Of a DNA stretch of 64,000 nt, positions 6,702 through 15,307 are shown one piece after another. Source of the DNA: Saprospiraceae bacterium (GTDB taxonomy: Bacteria; Bacteroidota; Bacteroidia; Chitinophagales; Saprospiraceae). Numbering within the stretch: the stretch's first letter is position 1; each line of letters opens with the position of its first letter. The stretch spans positions 24,669-88,668 of the forward strand of contig JAHDCG010000006.1 in the NCBI GenBank assembly GCA_020629965.1, read 5' to 3'. The notes beneath the pieces are model-generated. The model had not been told where the DNA came from, ran no database searches, and worked only from the letters and a program-made list of their open reading frames with translations. The translations under genes were made by a program, and so were the position numbers.

Positions 6702-9647
6702 CTACATTTTCACAATTTTAAAAATCTTTCGCTCCTCGCCTTCCGCCGTCAGTTCCAAAAAATGAAAGCCCGTCGGCACATCATCGGTGTGGAAAATCAA
6801 AAAGTTGTCGCCGACGGCAAGGGTCTCGCGCAGCAATTCTTTGACCAAAGTACCGCGACTGTCATACATACGCAAAGCGACAGCGGCGGGCAAAGTCATT
6901 TTAAAACGCACATCCAGTACCTCGCCAACCGGATTCGGAAAAATATTGACCTCCGTAAAAACATCGCCGTAGTAAGCCGGCGGCGCGGGGATATTCGTCG
7001 CGCCCGGACTGCCGAACGGGTGTACGGATTCCCAGTTTTTCTGCATCTGCGCGTCCAAATCGGGGCGCAGCAACTCTAAAGTGCCGCCCTGACCGCGGGC
7101 CGCCTGTGACCACGGCGGAGAGGCGGCGTAACTTGCCGTTGCTTTTTCTTCACCGGTGTGATTTGACAATGAAAATGTACACTTTTCGTCCGGCAGACTC
7201 AAAGCGGGTTCGGTTTGCACAACTCTGACTCCGGAATAAACGGTACTAAACCGGGTCGCATTTTGCGCCAAAACCAAGTAGCCTTTATCCGCAATTATCG
7301 TTCTTTCCGGCACCGTAAATTCTCCTTCACCTTCCGTTTCGCGCAGCGTCCAACCCGAAATATCGGCAGCAAAATCGTTATCGTTGTAAAGTTCTATCCA
7401 ATCGCCCGCATCACGATTTGCGGCGGATTGATAGTTGATTTCGTTGATAATAATACCGTCGGCAGGCTGCTCGAAAACTCTGAAAACAGGGATAAGTTTG
7501 GTATCGCTTTTCAAATCAAAAATCAGCGTTTCCTCGCTGCTTGTAATGTCTCCTTCCCAACCCAAAAATATCGCTCCCGGCTCGGCAATCGCCGTTACCG
7601 TTATCGGTACGGTCTCAAAATAATCGCCGCGCCAATTTTCCTCTTGAATATCCAAACGATTGTTAATCAGCACTTTGCCGCGCTCATAATCGACATTTTC
7701 AAGGTGCAATTCGTGGTGCGCCGGCAGCTCGAAAACTTCTTCGATGTGCTGCTTCAGCCAAAACGGACGCCGCTCGGCAAAGAGGTTCATTTTATCCGTT
7801 TGCCAATCGAACATCCAGATTCCTTCGCCCCAACGGTCGTAGTGCGCGGGCACTTCGTCGGCGATAATTTCCTGCGTTTTTTCAATTTGCGCCAGAACAT
7901 TTTCGGGCAAAAACCGCGAGTTCATTTCATCCGCAAAGCGATTGATGAAGGCATCACGGAAATCCGGATTTTCGACCGTTTTACGCAGCAGAAAAGTGGA
8001 CCAAGGCGGGTTAGGCCAATTCGGACCGTCGGGTTCGAGCGCAAAAGCAAGCGTGTTATTGCCGTGGTCTGCGTTGCCGAAATTAGAAAAACCGAAATCC
8101 GTATCGTACAAAATCCATCGCCATTTGCGACCCGGGGCTTTCCAAAATTTAATATTATTGCCGGGCCAGTCGTCGTTATCGGCGTAGATTTGTGCAACCT
8201 GATACATCATAAAATTGTCGAGGTCGATGCGCTCCGCAACGTAGTCATAAACAAGCGGATTTGCCAAAGAATTATTTTCCATAAACTCCAAAAGCTCGTA
8301 GTATTCCGTATTGTCACCGTCCACGACCTCACCGCCGAAATCCAAAATCGTCACCTCGTCGGCATCGACGTCAAAACGCGAAGCCAAGAAATGCCTGCTG
8401 ACTTTTTCGCGCAAGTGATACATGCCCCAATACTCGCCGTTGAGGTAAGCCGCCACCGAGCGGTGCGCCTGTATTTCCAAGTCCGCCCCCTCCAGCAAGC
8501 CGGTGAACATAATGTCACGGAAGTTGCTGCGCAGCCAATCGTTACCGGAATTGCGCAGCACCAAAGACTGAAAATCGGAGAACTCGCGGGTGTCAAAAAA
8601 CGGATAATTAAACCCCTCCGTGCCGTAGCGATTGCGGGCGAAAAGCGATAAGGAACGTTGGTCGTTTGCCCGCGACCAACCACCGAAAATTTTAGTGCCG
8701 CAGTCAAATTCTACCTTCCCGTTGCCGTCGTTTTCGTAGAAAGAAAAATGCAGCGGACGCTCCCAATCTTCCCAAAAATTGGCACCGAAATTCGGTTGAT
8801 TTTCGCTGTAATCGTTTCCGAGCACGTAAATTCCGGTCTCGTCATCGAAAAAATTATCGGGTTCGGTGATGAGCGAAACGACGGGTAAACTGTGTGACTC
8901 GTTGACGAGAAAAAAGCGGGATTGCGTTTTGGAAGGCAAATAACCGTCCCGAAAAACGCGGGCGCGAATGACTTTTTTGGCGGTAATCGCCAAGCCGCCG
9001 GACGGGAAAATGTCAGAGTTTGCGTCGGGTAAAGTCGCGTCGGTGGTGTAGCGAATGTGGCTGTTCGGCACTTCGGTCGTCAGTTTCAGGGACAAAGGAT
9101 TGCTGCTGCCGCCGGGGTGCGAAAACTCGATATCGGCGGGCACGACACCGATAAAACCCTGCGCGGGATTGGCGGCACCGGGCGTCGTTTCGGGCAAGAC
9201 CGCACCTTGATTTGTACCCGCCGGCAAGCCGAAGGCGTAGTATTCCAAAGCGGCGGGCACGACTAAAGTGTGCGCAACATTGCCGTCGGGGCGACGTAAA
9301 TACAGCGTCTCGCCGCCGCCGGAGATTTTAAAATCGGTGTGCAAATGACCGGCGTTATTCGTGCGGTTTTTGTCCGATGCCCATACGCGCAGATAGCCGC
9401 CGGCGGCGAGGTTCATATTCGGAAAAATCCACGGTTCGGCGTTTTCGGGGTCGTCGGTGAGAGACCAATTTGCGAGGTTGACGGGTGCGTCTCCGGGGTT
9501 GTAAATTTCCAACCAATCGGGGCTGTCGCCGTCTTCGTCCGACAGGTCGAAGTTAGCCGACACCGCTTCGTTGATACGCAGGGTTTGGGCTTGGCTCTTC
9601 GAGCAAAAAGCAACGCAGAAAGAGAGTAATAAAATTCGATACAGCAT
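6702..9647 (-). CDS. Secreted CotH-kinase / lamin-tail-domain protein 2, T9SS cargo
   Basis: This protein also has 981 aa and is a tandem paralogue of the downstream gene with the same domain order. It has a signal peptide (1-20, ending KSQAQ), a lamin-tail domain (INEAVSANFDLSDEDGDSPD) and a chitobiase-like sandwich (IRYTTDATLPDANS). The CotH kinase domain (about 250-640) has NNIKFWKAPGRKWRWILYD. A second lamin-tail domain (INEINYQSAANRDAGDWIEL) and a T9SS tail (NIFPNPVGEVLDVRFKM...KIFKIVKM) complete it. Similarity runs along the full length, so the pair arose by whole-gene duplication. The 5' gene of the two is probably transcribed first, with only 121 bases between them. The family call is firm; substrate and role are unknown. 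Confidence 0.88.
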   Translation of the reverse strand: MLYRILLLSFCVAFCSKSQAQTLRINEAVSANFDLSDEDGDSPDWLEIYNPGDAPVNLANWSLTDDPENAEPWIFPNMNLAAGGYLRVWASDKNRTNNAGHLHTDFKISGGGETLYLRRPDGNVAHTLVVPAALEYYAFGLPAGTNQGAVLPETTPGAANPAQGFIGVVPADIEFSHPGGSSNPLSLKLTTEVPNSHIRYTTDATLPDANSDIFPSGGLAITAKKVIRARVFRDGYLPSKTQSRFFLVNESHSLPVVSLITEPDNFFDDETGIYVLGNDYSENQPNFGANFWEDWERPLHFSFYENDGNGKVEFDCGTKIFGGWSRANDQRSLSLFARNRYGTEGFNYPFFDTREFSDFQSLVLRNSGNDWLRSNFRDIMFTGLLEGADLEIQAHRSVAAYLNGEYWGMYHLREKVSRHFLASRFDVDADEVTILDFGGEVVDGDNTEYYELLEFMENNSLANPLVYDYVAERIDLDNFMMYQVAQIYADNDDWPGNNIKFWKAPGRKWRWILYDTDFGFSNFGNADHGNNTLAFALEPDGPNWPNPPWSTFLLRKTVENPDFRDAFINRFADEMNSRFLPENVLAQIEKTQEIIADEVPAHYDRWGEGIWMFDWQTDKMNLFAERRPFWLKQHIEEVFELPAHHELHLENVDYERGKVLINNRLDIQEENWRGDYFETVPITVTAIAEPGAIFLGWEGDITSSEETLIFDLKSDTKLIPVFRVFEQPADGIIINEINYQSAANRDAGDWIELYNDNDFAADISGWTLRETEGEGEFTVPERTIIADKGYLVLAQNATRFSTVYSGVRVVQTEPALSLPDEKCTFSLSNHTGEEKATASYAASPPWSQAARGQGGTLELLRPDLDAQMQKNWESVHPFGSPGATNIPAPPAYYGDVFTEVNIFPNPVGEVLDVRFKMTLPAAVALRMYDSRGTLVKELLRETLAVGDNFLIFHTDDVPTGFHFLELTAEGEERKIFKIVKM

Positions 9648-9766
9648 AATTCAAGCAAAAGTTTGGAAGCAAACTATGGATTTTTATTGAAAAGAACGGA
9701 AAATAAATGCGCATTTATCGGCAGACTTACGATTATTACGATATTGCGACAAATTATAAAACTCAA

Positions 9767-10360
9767 ATGATTGAAGTAAAAATAGCCTGCCACGGCGACA
9801 GTTTGACGGAGGGCTACGGCATTCCGCACCGCCTGCGCTGGAGCGATTTATTAGCCGAAAATTCGGAAACGGAATTTATCAATACCGGTATTTCGGGCGA
9901 CACGACGGCGGGGATGTTGGCGCGTTTTTATCCGATGGTGTTGGCACAAAACCCGACGCACGTCATCATCACGGGCGGCACGAATGATGTATCGCTGCAC
10001 CTCCCGCAGCGCGACATTATCGCCAACCTGCTGACGATGGTGCGACAGGCGCGGCACTTCGATATTATCCCGATTTTGGGTATTCCGCCGCCGTTTATTT
10101 TTGCCTTCGATGCGGTCGAGAAAAGCGAACTGTTTTTAGAACCGCAGTTGTTTTTTAAAGAACTGAAAGTTTTACAGAAAAACGTCGCTCAAATCGCCGC
10201 CGAAAAGGACGTGGACATCATCGACTTCTCCAACGGCATGGTCGCCGAACTGTTTTTGGAAGACGGTCTGCACCCCAACGAAATCGGACACCAAATGATG
10301 GCAATGAATGCTTTGGTGACGCTGAAGGAGGTGATACCGCAGGTGTTTGGAGGAATGTGA
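9767..10360 (+). CDS. SGNH/GDSL-type esterase (arylesterase/TesA-like)
   Basis: The protein has 197 aa from the ATG at 9767 (MIEVKIACHGDSLTEG). An earlier in-frame ATG at 9707 would add an unlikely 20-residue leader. All four SGNH blocks are visible: GDSLTEG with the nucleophile Ser, GISGDTT with the oxyanion Gly, GGTND with Asn, and DGLHPN with the catalytic Asp/His near the C-terminus. The family hydrolyses esters or thioesters of small substrates. No signal peptide is visible, so it is probably cytoplasmic. It stands alone, divergent from the CotH pair. A heptad array starts in its stop codon. Confidence 0.88.
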   Translation: MIEVKIACHGDSLTEGYGIPHRLRWSDLLAENSETEFINTGISGDTTAGMLARFYPMVLAQNPTHVIITGGTNDVSLHLPQRDIIANLLTMVRQARHFDIIPILGIPPPFIFAFDAVEKSELFLEPQLFFKELKVLQKNVAQIAAEKDVDIIDFSNGMVAELFLEDGLHPNEIGHQMMAMNALVTLKEVIPQVFGGM

Positions 10361-10402
10361 TTTTAGATGATAGATGTTAGATTTTAGATGTTAGACGTTA
10401 GA
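10359..10402. repeat. Heptad array GATNTTA x6 abutting the GDSL stop codon
   Basis: Units GATTTTA GATGATA GATGTTA GATTTTA GATGTTA GACGTTA follow one another with a strict 7-bp period. The first two bases of the array are the last two of the TGA stop codon of the esterase. The array shares its units with the one in the TPP riboswitch P3 loop. Confidence 0.9.
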
Positions 10403-10465
10403 CCGGTGCTTTGACTTATCCCCTTGCTTGAGCCGGCTTTTAATTTTTGATTTCATAATATTTAA

Positions 10466-10690
10466 GTAATTGCTTAGGTGTCTGACGCTGATTTCGGTAA
10501 AAGTGGGAAATATTACGAATAAATCTAAGGTTCAAGCGAGGAAAAGCGTTCCCGACTGAAGTACGGGACAGGCTGACACCGATGTTATGATTAACGCCGG
10601 TGTCAGACACTTTTTTTCTGTCGGATTTCGATATAACATAATTTTTTCGATACTTGCTTAAATTAAGTGTCAGACACCTAAGTAGTTACA
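10466..10690. repeat. MITE/REP-like element with GTGTCWGACAC motifs
   Basis: The near-terminal inverted repeats GTAATTGCTTAGGTGTCTGAC (start) and its complement with two or three mismatches (end, CAGACACCTAAGTAGTTAC) bound about 225 bases. GTGTCTGAC at 10478 and GTGTCAGACAC at 10600 and 10667 are copies of the palindromic motif also found four times at 53878-54082. A degenerate CTGACACC lies at 10573, next to a CCCGACTGAAGTACGGGA hairpin. No transposase is encoded. It is probably a non-autonomous or REP/BIME-type intergenic repeat. Confidence 0.65.
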
Positions 10691-10773
10691 CATTTAATAA
10701 AATCAAGGATGAACGAAAGAACCGAGACAAGGAGAAATTTTGATGAGAAGCAGGAATATGTGCCCTCTCTACT

Positions 10774-10815
10774 CCCTCCTCTCTCCTCTCTCCTCTCTCC
10801 TCTCTCCTCTCTCCT
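10774..10815. repeat. Heptad array, 5-6 x CTCTCCT upstream of thioesterase
   Basis: Five perfect CTCTCCT units (10781-10815) preceded by one degenerate unit end with CTAAAA just 11 bases before the thioesterase start codon. It is the same unit, and the same CTCTCCTAAAA junction, as the array at 732-787. Confidence 0.93.
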
Positions 10816-10826
10816 AAAATAAAAAC

Positions 10827-11273
10827 ATGCAAGAACAACTAAAAAAATATCCCGTCCGCATTCAAATCCCCGTAGCCTGGGGCGACATGGACGCAGCGGC
10901 GCACGTCAACAATACCGTCTATCTGAAATGGGGCGAAACGGCGCGGATTGCTTACTTCGAGGCGGCGGGCATCGACATCGGCTTTAAGTCGGCAGCAGGA
11001 CCGATACTCGCTTGGCAGGACTGCAAATATATTTTTCCGATGACTTTTCCGGATACGGCTGTCGTCGGTATTCGCTGCACGGAAATACAAAGCGACCGTC
11101 TGTTTTTCGAGGCGGCGATGTTTACGGAAAAGCACGGGCGCATTGCGGCGATAAATAAGTTTTGTATCGTGCCTTATGATTTTCAAAAGTTAGTGAAGGT
11201 GGAGATTCCGGAGGCGTGGTTGAGGGGGATCGAGGGGTTGGAAGGAGGTGAAATTAAAAGTTCCGGAATATGA
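10827..11273 (+). CDS. Acyl-CoA thioesterase, 4HBT/YbgC-type hotdog fold
   Basis: The protein has 148 aa, the usual length for a single hotdog domain. The N-terminal block WGDMDAAAHVNNTVYLKWGETARIAYFE carries the catalytic Asp and the HVNN motif of the 4-hydroxybenzoyl-CoA thioesterase family. Members hydrolyse acyl-CoA thioesters in the cytoplasm; the acyl chain cannot be read from the sequence. Its stop codon overlaps the start of the downstream FMN reductase by four bases (ATGA), so the two are almost certainly co-transcribed. A CTCTCCT heptad array occupies the place where a promoter or leader would be expected. Confidence 0.85.
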   Translation: MQEQLKKYPVRIQIPVAWGDMDAAAHVNNTVYLKWGETARIAYFEAAGIDIGFKSAAGPILAWQDCKYIFPMTFPDTAVVGIRCTEIQSDRLFFEAAMFTEKHGRIAAINKFCIVPYDFQKLVKVEIPEAWLRGIEGLEGGEIKSSGI

Positions 11274-11767
11274 AAATCATTACTCTTGCCGGCTCGGCGC
11301 GTGCGGACGGCTCTAATTTGAAACTGTTACGGGCTTTGCCGGCAACTTTTCCCGCGCACGATTTTGTTGAATTTTCGGGAAAGGATTTACCGCTTTTTTA
11401 TGACGGGTGTGCGCCGAATGCGGTTGCGCGGGAATGGCAAAATGCCGTGAAAAACGTGGATGCGTTGTTGATTTGTACGCCGGAATATTTGCACAATCTG
11501 CCGGCTTTGGTCAAAAATGCGCTCGAATGGTTGACGGCGGGCGGAGAGCTTGCGGGCAAAAAAGTTATTCCCGTCACCTTGACGCCGAGTGCGCCGCGCG
11601 GTGAAAAGGCGATGCAGTCGCTGCTGTGGAGTTTGCAGGCTTTGGATGCACAAATTTTGCCTTCGGTAGCCTTGTATCGAGAGGATGTGGTTTATGATGC
11701 GGCAGGTGAGTTGGGGGATTGTGCGGGGCGGGAGATTTTGGGGGCGATTTTTTCCTCTCGGCATTAG
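11270..11767 (+). CDS. NADPH-dependent FMN reductase family protein
   Basis: The protein has 165 aa with a flavodoxin-like fold. The N-terminus MKIITLAGSARADGSN forms the phosphate-binding loop for FMN. TPEYLHNLPALVKNALEWL around residues 66-86 is the family's PEY(N)xxxPxxLKNAxDW signature. Such enzymes reduce flavins, quinones, azo compounds or chromate with NAD(P)H in the cytoplasm. The start overlaps the thioesterase stop by four bases, which implies translational coupling. The link between thioesterase and reductase activities is not obvious. Confidence 0.85.
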   Translation: MKIITLAGSARADGSNLKLLRALPATFPAHDFVEFSGKDLPLFYDGCAPNAVAREWQNAVKNVDALLICTPEYLHNLPALVKNALEWLTAGGELAGKKVIPVTLTPSAPRGEKAMQSLLWSLQALDAQILPSVALYREDVVYDAAGELGDCAGREILGAIFSSRH

Positions 11768-11784
11768 AAACCGACTCGGCGCTC

Positions 11785-11820
11785 ACATACCGGGCTGAAG
11801 TGCTTCGTGCCGTTGGCACT
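11785..11820 (+). repeat. Dispersed 35-bp repeat, copy 1
   Basis: The block ACATACCGGGCTGAAGTG followed by CTTCGTGCCGTTGGCACT is matched in reverse orientation at 16914-16948 with only a few differences. It lies between the FMN reductase and the DUF2442 gene. It encodes nothing recognisable. Confidence 0.7.
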
Positions 11821-11840
11821 TGTATAAGGTTGTTCCGGTC

Positions 11841-12167
11841 TCAATGAATGAGACCTCTGTCAATCGGCGTACTTTTCTCGTACAGCACTATCGGGTCAAT
11901 CTCAAACGCATAAATTACTCGGTTTCCGTTCTCGTCTGCTGACTCGATTTCTATATTTTTCCACCTCAAAGTTCCTTCAATCAATTCGACTTTTTGAAAT
12001 TCCGTGAGTGACTCGGACAGTAAATATTCCTTGTCGTTCGGTGTGACTTTCCATGCCTTAAAAAGACTTTCAAAATCAAGCACCCTTGACTCGCCGTTAT
12101 TGAAAACACAGCAAATTTTATAGCCTTCGGTTTTTTGTATTTCTAAAATGCGTTTTATTTCTCTCAT
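11841..12167 (-). CDS. DUF2442-like protein
   Basis: The protein has 108 aa. The core (CCVFNNGESRVLDFESLFKAW ... about residues 19-45, then WKNIEIESADENGN...FEIDPIVLYE) resembles the DUF2442 family. Members are small single-domain proteins, often found next to DUF4160 partners or toxin-antitoxin genes. No such partner is present here. The start codon lies one base after the trehalase stop, so it is the last gene of the transporter-trehalase operon. Function is unknown; the family assignment is by pattern only. Confidence 0.55.
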   Translation of the reverse strand: MREIKRILEIQKTEGYKICCVFNNGESRVLDFESLFKAWKVTPNDKEYLLSESLTEFQKVELIEGTLRWKNIEIESADENGNRVIYAFEIDPIVLYEKSTPIDRGLIH

Positions 12168-12168
12168 G

Positions 12169-13710
12169 TCATTCGGTTTTCGTCCCCTCCGCCAAAGCCA
12201 AAAACACCCCGTTCGTCCATCCGAAGCCGTCCTGTACCGGATATTCGCCGCCGCCGCTGAGGAGCGAGATGTCTTCTACGTTGTATTTTTCCAACATTTT
12301 GCCGGTTTCTTTAAAGACTTTGCGATTGAGTGCGAGCCAATTTTTGGTGATTTTTTTTGCTAAATCTTCCTGCCGGTAATTGCGCAAACCCTGCACGGCT
12401 ATCCATTGCAGCGGTGCCCAGCCGTTGGGGGCGTCCCATTGTTGCCCGCTTTCCACGGTCGAGGTGACTAAGCCGCCGGGGCGCAAAAAGTCTTGTTGCA
12501 ATGTTTGGGCGCAGCGTTCGGCGCGGTATTTTTTTGCGGCTTCACAGAATAAGGGATAGACGCCGGCAAGACTTTTTACATTCAACAGTTTCTTTGCGGG
12601 AAAATGATAATCGCAGTAAACGCCGGCCACCGTATTCCAAAAATAACGATTGATGACGCTGAAACGAGTCTTGGATTTGCGAATGAAAAGCACTTGGTTT
12701 TCGCGGTCACGCTTAGCTTTGTAAGCCTTGACGAGCGTGGTTTCCAGTTTGTACATCAGGCAATTTAAGTCCACCGGAATAATCTCGGAAGTACGAATGC
12801 CGGTCAGTTGCAAGTCTTCTTGCAGCCACCGCGAGCTAAAATCCCAACCCGACTCGCAGGCAGCTCTGACGTCTAAGAAAAAGTCCTCGGCAGCTCTGCC
12901 CGACTCCGCTAAATTCTCGGTATCCTCGCCGTACATTTCTTCGCGGGCACGTTGGTCGCGGTCGTAGTAGCGGTTCAGCTTGTCTTTTTTACCGAGCAAA
13001 ACGACACGCTCCCCTACGCGATTATTTTCATCCAAATCTTCCGCGCCCTCCATCCAAAAATCGTACTCTTTGCGCAGCGCGGGCAGGTATTTGACGTAGA
13101 TTTCTTTGCCTTTCGCTTCCGCCAATAATTCGACCATGAGGGCAAAAAACGGCGGTTGCGAACGCCCCGTGTAGTAAGTCCGATTGCCGTTGGGTATGAA
13201 GCCGACCGTGTCGATGAGGTGCGCAAAATTGTCGAGCATCGCCTCGATTAAGTCGAAGCGACCGCTGACTTTCAAACCCAACATTGTAAAGTAAGAATCC
13301 CAGTAATAAATCTCGTTAAAACGACCGCCGGGCACGATATAAGGGTGCGGCAACGGAATGAGCGAACTGCCTTCCCCGGGTGTATCGGCGGGTCGGTACA
13401 GCACGTCCCACAGCCGCTCGATGTGTTGCTCGACGGACTGCGAGGTGTCGCTCTCAAAGTCATCGGCGGGCGTAGCGGCGGTCTTAAAATGCTTGTTGAA
13501 AAAGGCTTTTAAATCGAAGCCCGGCTTATCTTTTTCGGCGGCGTATTTATCCAAAATGACGGGCGGCGCAGCTTGCGGCACGGCGTCGGTGATGACCTTG
13601 CCGTCGGGGTGTACGGGCAGTTCGTGCAAAGCGACGAAGAGGTCTCCGAAGATTTCTTTGGGTGATTTTAGGTTGGTTGCCGGTTGTCCGTTGTCGGTTG
13701 TCGGTTTCAT
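12169..13710 (-). CDS. treF: Alpha,alpha-trehalase, GH37
   Basis: The protein has 513 aa and covers the family's full length. Both trehalase signatures are present: PGGRFNEIYYWDSYF (about residues 127-141) and QWDAPNGWAPLQW (about 430-442). The enzyme hydrolyses trehalose to two glucose molecules. No signal peptide precedes the domain, which suggests a cytoplasmic (TreF-like) enzyme acting on sugar imported by the MFS protein encoded 135 bases upstream on the same strand. The first 14 codons (MKPTTDNGQPATNL) are made of a heptad tandem repeat. The true conserved start is near SPKEIFGDLF, so either the repeat forms a dispensable leader or translation starts elsewhere. Confidence 0.92.
   Translation of the reverse strand: MKPTTDNGQPATNLKSPKEIFGDLFVALHELPVHPDGKVITDAVPQAAPPVILDKYAAEKDKPGFDLKAFFNKHFKTAATPADDFESDTSQSVEQHIERLWDVLYRPADTPGEGSSLIPLPHPYIVPGGRFNEIYYWDSYFTMLGLKVSGRFDLIEAMLDNFAHLIDTVGFIPNGNRTYYTGRSQPPFFALMVELLAEAKGKEIYVKYLPALRKEYDFWMEGAEDLDENNRVGERVVLLGKKDKLNRYYDRDQRAREEMYGEDTENLAESGRAAEDFFLDVRAACESGWDFSSRWLQEDLQLTGIRTSEIIPVDLNCLMYKLETTLVKAYKAKRDRENQVLFIRKSKTRFSVINRYFWNTVAGVYCDYHFPAKKLLNVKSLAGVYPLFCEAAKKYRAERCAQTLQQDFLRPGGLVTSTVESGQQWDAPNGWAPLQWIAVQGLRNYRQEDLAKKITKNWLALNRKVFKETGKMLEKYNVEDISLLSGGGEYPVQDGFGWTNGVFLALAEGTKTE
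13675..13705. repeat. Heptad array GGTTGTC x4 overlapping the trehalase start
   Basis: Units GGTTGCC GGTTGTC CGTTGTC GGTTGTC end at GGTTTCAT, which contains the trehalase ATG on the minus strand. As seven is not a multiple of three, the repeat encodes a non-repeating peptide. It is the same unit family as the arrays at 16814 and 54114. Confidence 0.85.
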
Positions 13711-13845
13711 GTTAGGTGGTGGTTTTTATCGTTTTCTCGTTAATTGATTTTCCTCTGCCCTCTCTTTAATCCGAGAGTACTGTCATGCAACATGTGATTT
13801 AGTTGAGGGTTACTCGGTTCGCAATTTAACCGGTTTCCCGTTTTA

Positions 13846-15099
13846 TCAGGCAGGATTTGATTTTTGCAGACTTGCATTGCGTTCTTCTTCCGCATTTGTC
13901 AGTTTATACAAAAAAAACAGTGCGAGCAGTAAGCCGCCGAGCGGTATCAGCGTGTACGAAAATGCTGTTTCGGCACCGACATTTTTAAATAAATACCCAA
14001 TCAAACGCGAGCCGAGAGTGCCGCCGATTGCCGAAAAAATGATAATCAAACCCGACATCGGACTGTGTAATTTTTTGGGTAAAGCACTCAGTACCGCCGA
14101 GTTAATGAGCGGATAAATCGGTGCAATAAACAAACCGATAATCGGAAAAGCAAAACCGATGAGCGGGATGTCGGTAAAGGATTCGATTTCTCCCACGTTT
14201 GCCGTGACCGCGCGCGGTAAGACGAACACGACCATTGCCATTGCCGCCGCAATGCAGCCGACCAGTATCCAAAACCACGAGATATATTTTGATAAAGTAC
14301 CCGCCAAAATACGCCCTACCCCGAGCGAAATTGCCAAAATACTCGCCATCATAATCGCCGTGTTTTCGGGTAAATCGAGGACGCGCTCGTTGAAAGTCGG
14401 CAGCCAGGTCATAATACCCTGCTCGACCATGACGAATAAAAACGCCGCGATGACAAAGACAATGACCAATAATCTGCCCATTAATTTTGCCATCTCCGCA
14501 AAGTCTTCGGCGAGATTGCTGCCGGGAATTTCGGGTTTGTCGAATTTTGAAAACAATAAAAAGACAAAGGAAAGTGCCGACAGCGCAGCTAACAGCCAAT
14601 AGACATTGAGCCACGCATTGGGCTCGCCTTCAAGGTTAAAAGCGGGGAAAAGGAAATACGCCAGAGCAATGCCGAACATGAAAAAACCTTCGATGTTGGA
14701 CATCAGGCTGTTGTGCTCGGCCTTGGTCTGCGTAACCAAACCGATGGTCGAATACACCGAAACTTTTATCAAAGCAAAGGACACGCCGACCGCCGCAAAA
14801 AGCAATTTGGCGGAGGTAAATGAATTGCCGAAATACATGCCCATACAAGCAAACGTCACGATACCCAAACCAATCAACATCGCATTTTTGTAACCGATAC
14901 GCGGCAAAAACGAAGCGACCAAAAAGGACACAATCGCAATCGGCATATCTTTAAAAAGTTCTAAAGTACTCGCTGCGACCTCGTCCACACCGTACACTTT
15001 TTGGCTTTTTAAAATGACGATGCCGACGCTGTTCAGCAAAATGGCAAACACAAAATAATTGATAAACAGCGCGATTTTGACGCGTAGATTTTGACTCAT
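13846..15099 (-). CDS. MFS transporter, probable sugar permease
   Basis: The protein has 417 aa with about twelve hydrophobic segments, beginning FINYFVFAILLNSVGIVI and ending SYTLIPLGGLLLALFFLY. An intracellular loop rich in charge lies near the middle (FSKFDKPEIPGSNLAEDFAEMAKL). The layout resembles FucP/sugar:H+ symporters of the major facilitator superfamily. It precedes a cytoplasmic trehalase on the same strand, so import of trehalose or another disaccharide is the simplest inference, but the substrate is not determined by the sequence. It diverges from guaB across a 190-base AT-rich gap. Confidence 0.8.
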   Translation of the reverse strand: MSQNLRVKIALFINYFVFAILLNSVGIVILKSQKVYGVDEVAASTLELFKDMPIAIVSFLVASFLPRIGYKNAMLIGLGIVTFACMGMYFGNSFTSAKLLFAAVGVSFALIKVSVYSTIGLVTQTKAEHNSLMSNIEGFFMFGIALAYFLFPAFNLEGEPNAWLNVYWLLAALSALSFVFLLFSKFDKPEIPGSNLAEDFAEMAKLMGRLLVIVFVIAAFLFVMVEQGIMTWLPTFNERVLDLPENTAIMMASILAISLGVGRILAGTLSKYISWFWILVGCIAAAMAMVVFVLPRAVTANVGEIESFTDIPLIGFAFPIIGLFIAPIYPLINSAVLSALPKKLHSPMSGLIIIFSAIGGTLGSRLIGYLFKNVGAETAFSYTLIPLGGLLLALFFLYKLTNAEEERNASLQKSNPA

Positions 15100-15296
15100 T
15101 GGCTTAGTTTGAATATTTAAAAAGCAACGGTTTCTTCCCGGTTTTCCGACGAAAGTAGTATAAAAATATCAAAACGGGGAAAATAATTTTTCGCAAAGAA
15201 CAAAATTTGCTTTTCGGTATTTCGGCTTTGCGTAAACGAACGATAATTTTATAAAAAAATAACAGGCAATATTTTTCGGATTATCGGCTTTGCCTG

Positions 15297-15304
15297 TACC
15301 TTTG
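15297..15304 (+). promoter_or_regulatory. Putative Bacteroidota -7 promoter element for guaB
   Basis: TACCTTTG lies four bases before the guaB ATG and fits the TAnnTTTG -7 box of Bacteroidota sigma factors. A T-rich stretch about 20 bases upstream could be the -33 box. Its closeness to the ATG implies a very short or absent leader. Confidence 0.5.
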
Positions 15305-15307
15305 CGC

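Noticed and set aside
7215..8651. 478-codon open frame on the plus strand
   Set aside because: It lies antisense inside the second CotH gene, whose domains are clear; the plus-strand product has no recognisable domain.
15100..15289. Promoter for the MFS gene (TACTTTCG-like box on the minus strand)
   Set aside because: The box deviates from the consensus and the nearest TTTTG is only about 12 bases away, so spacing does not fit.
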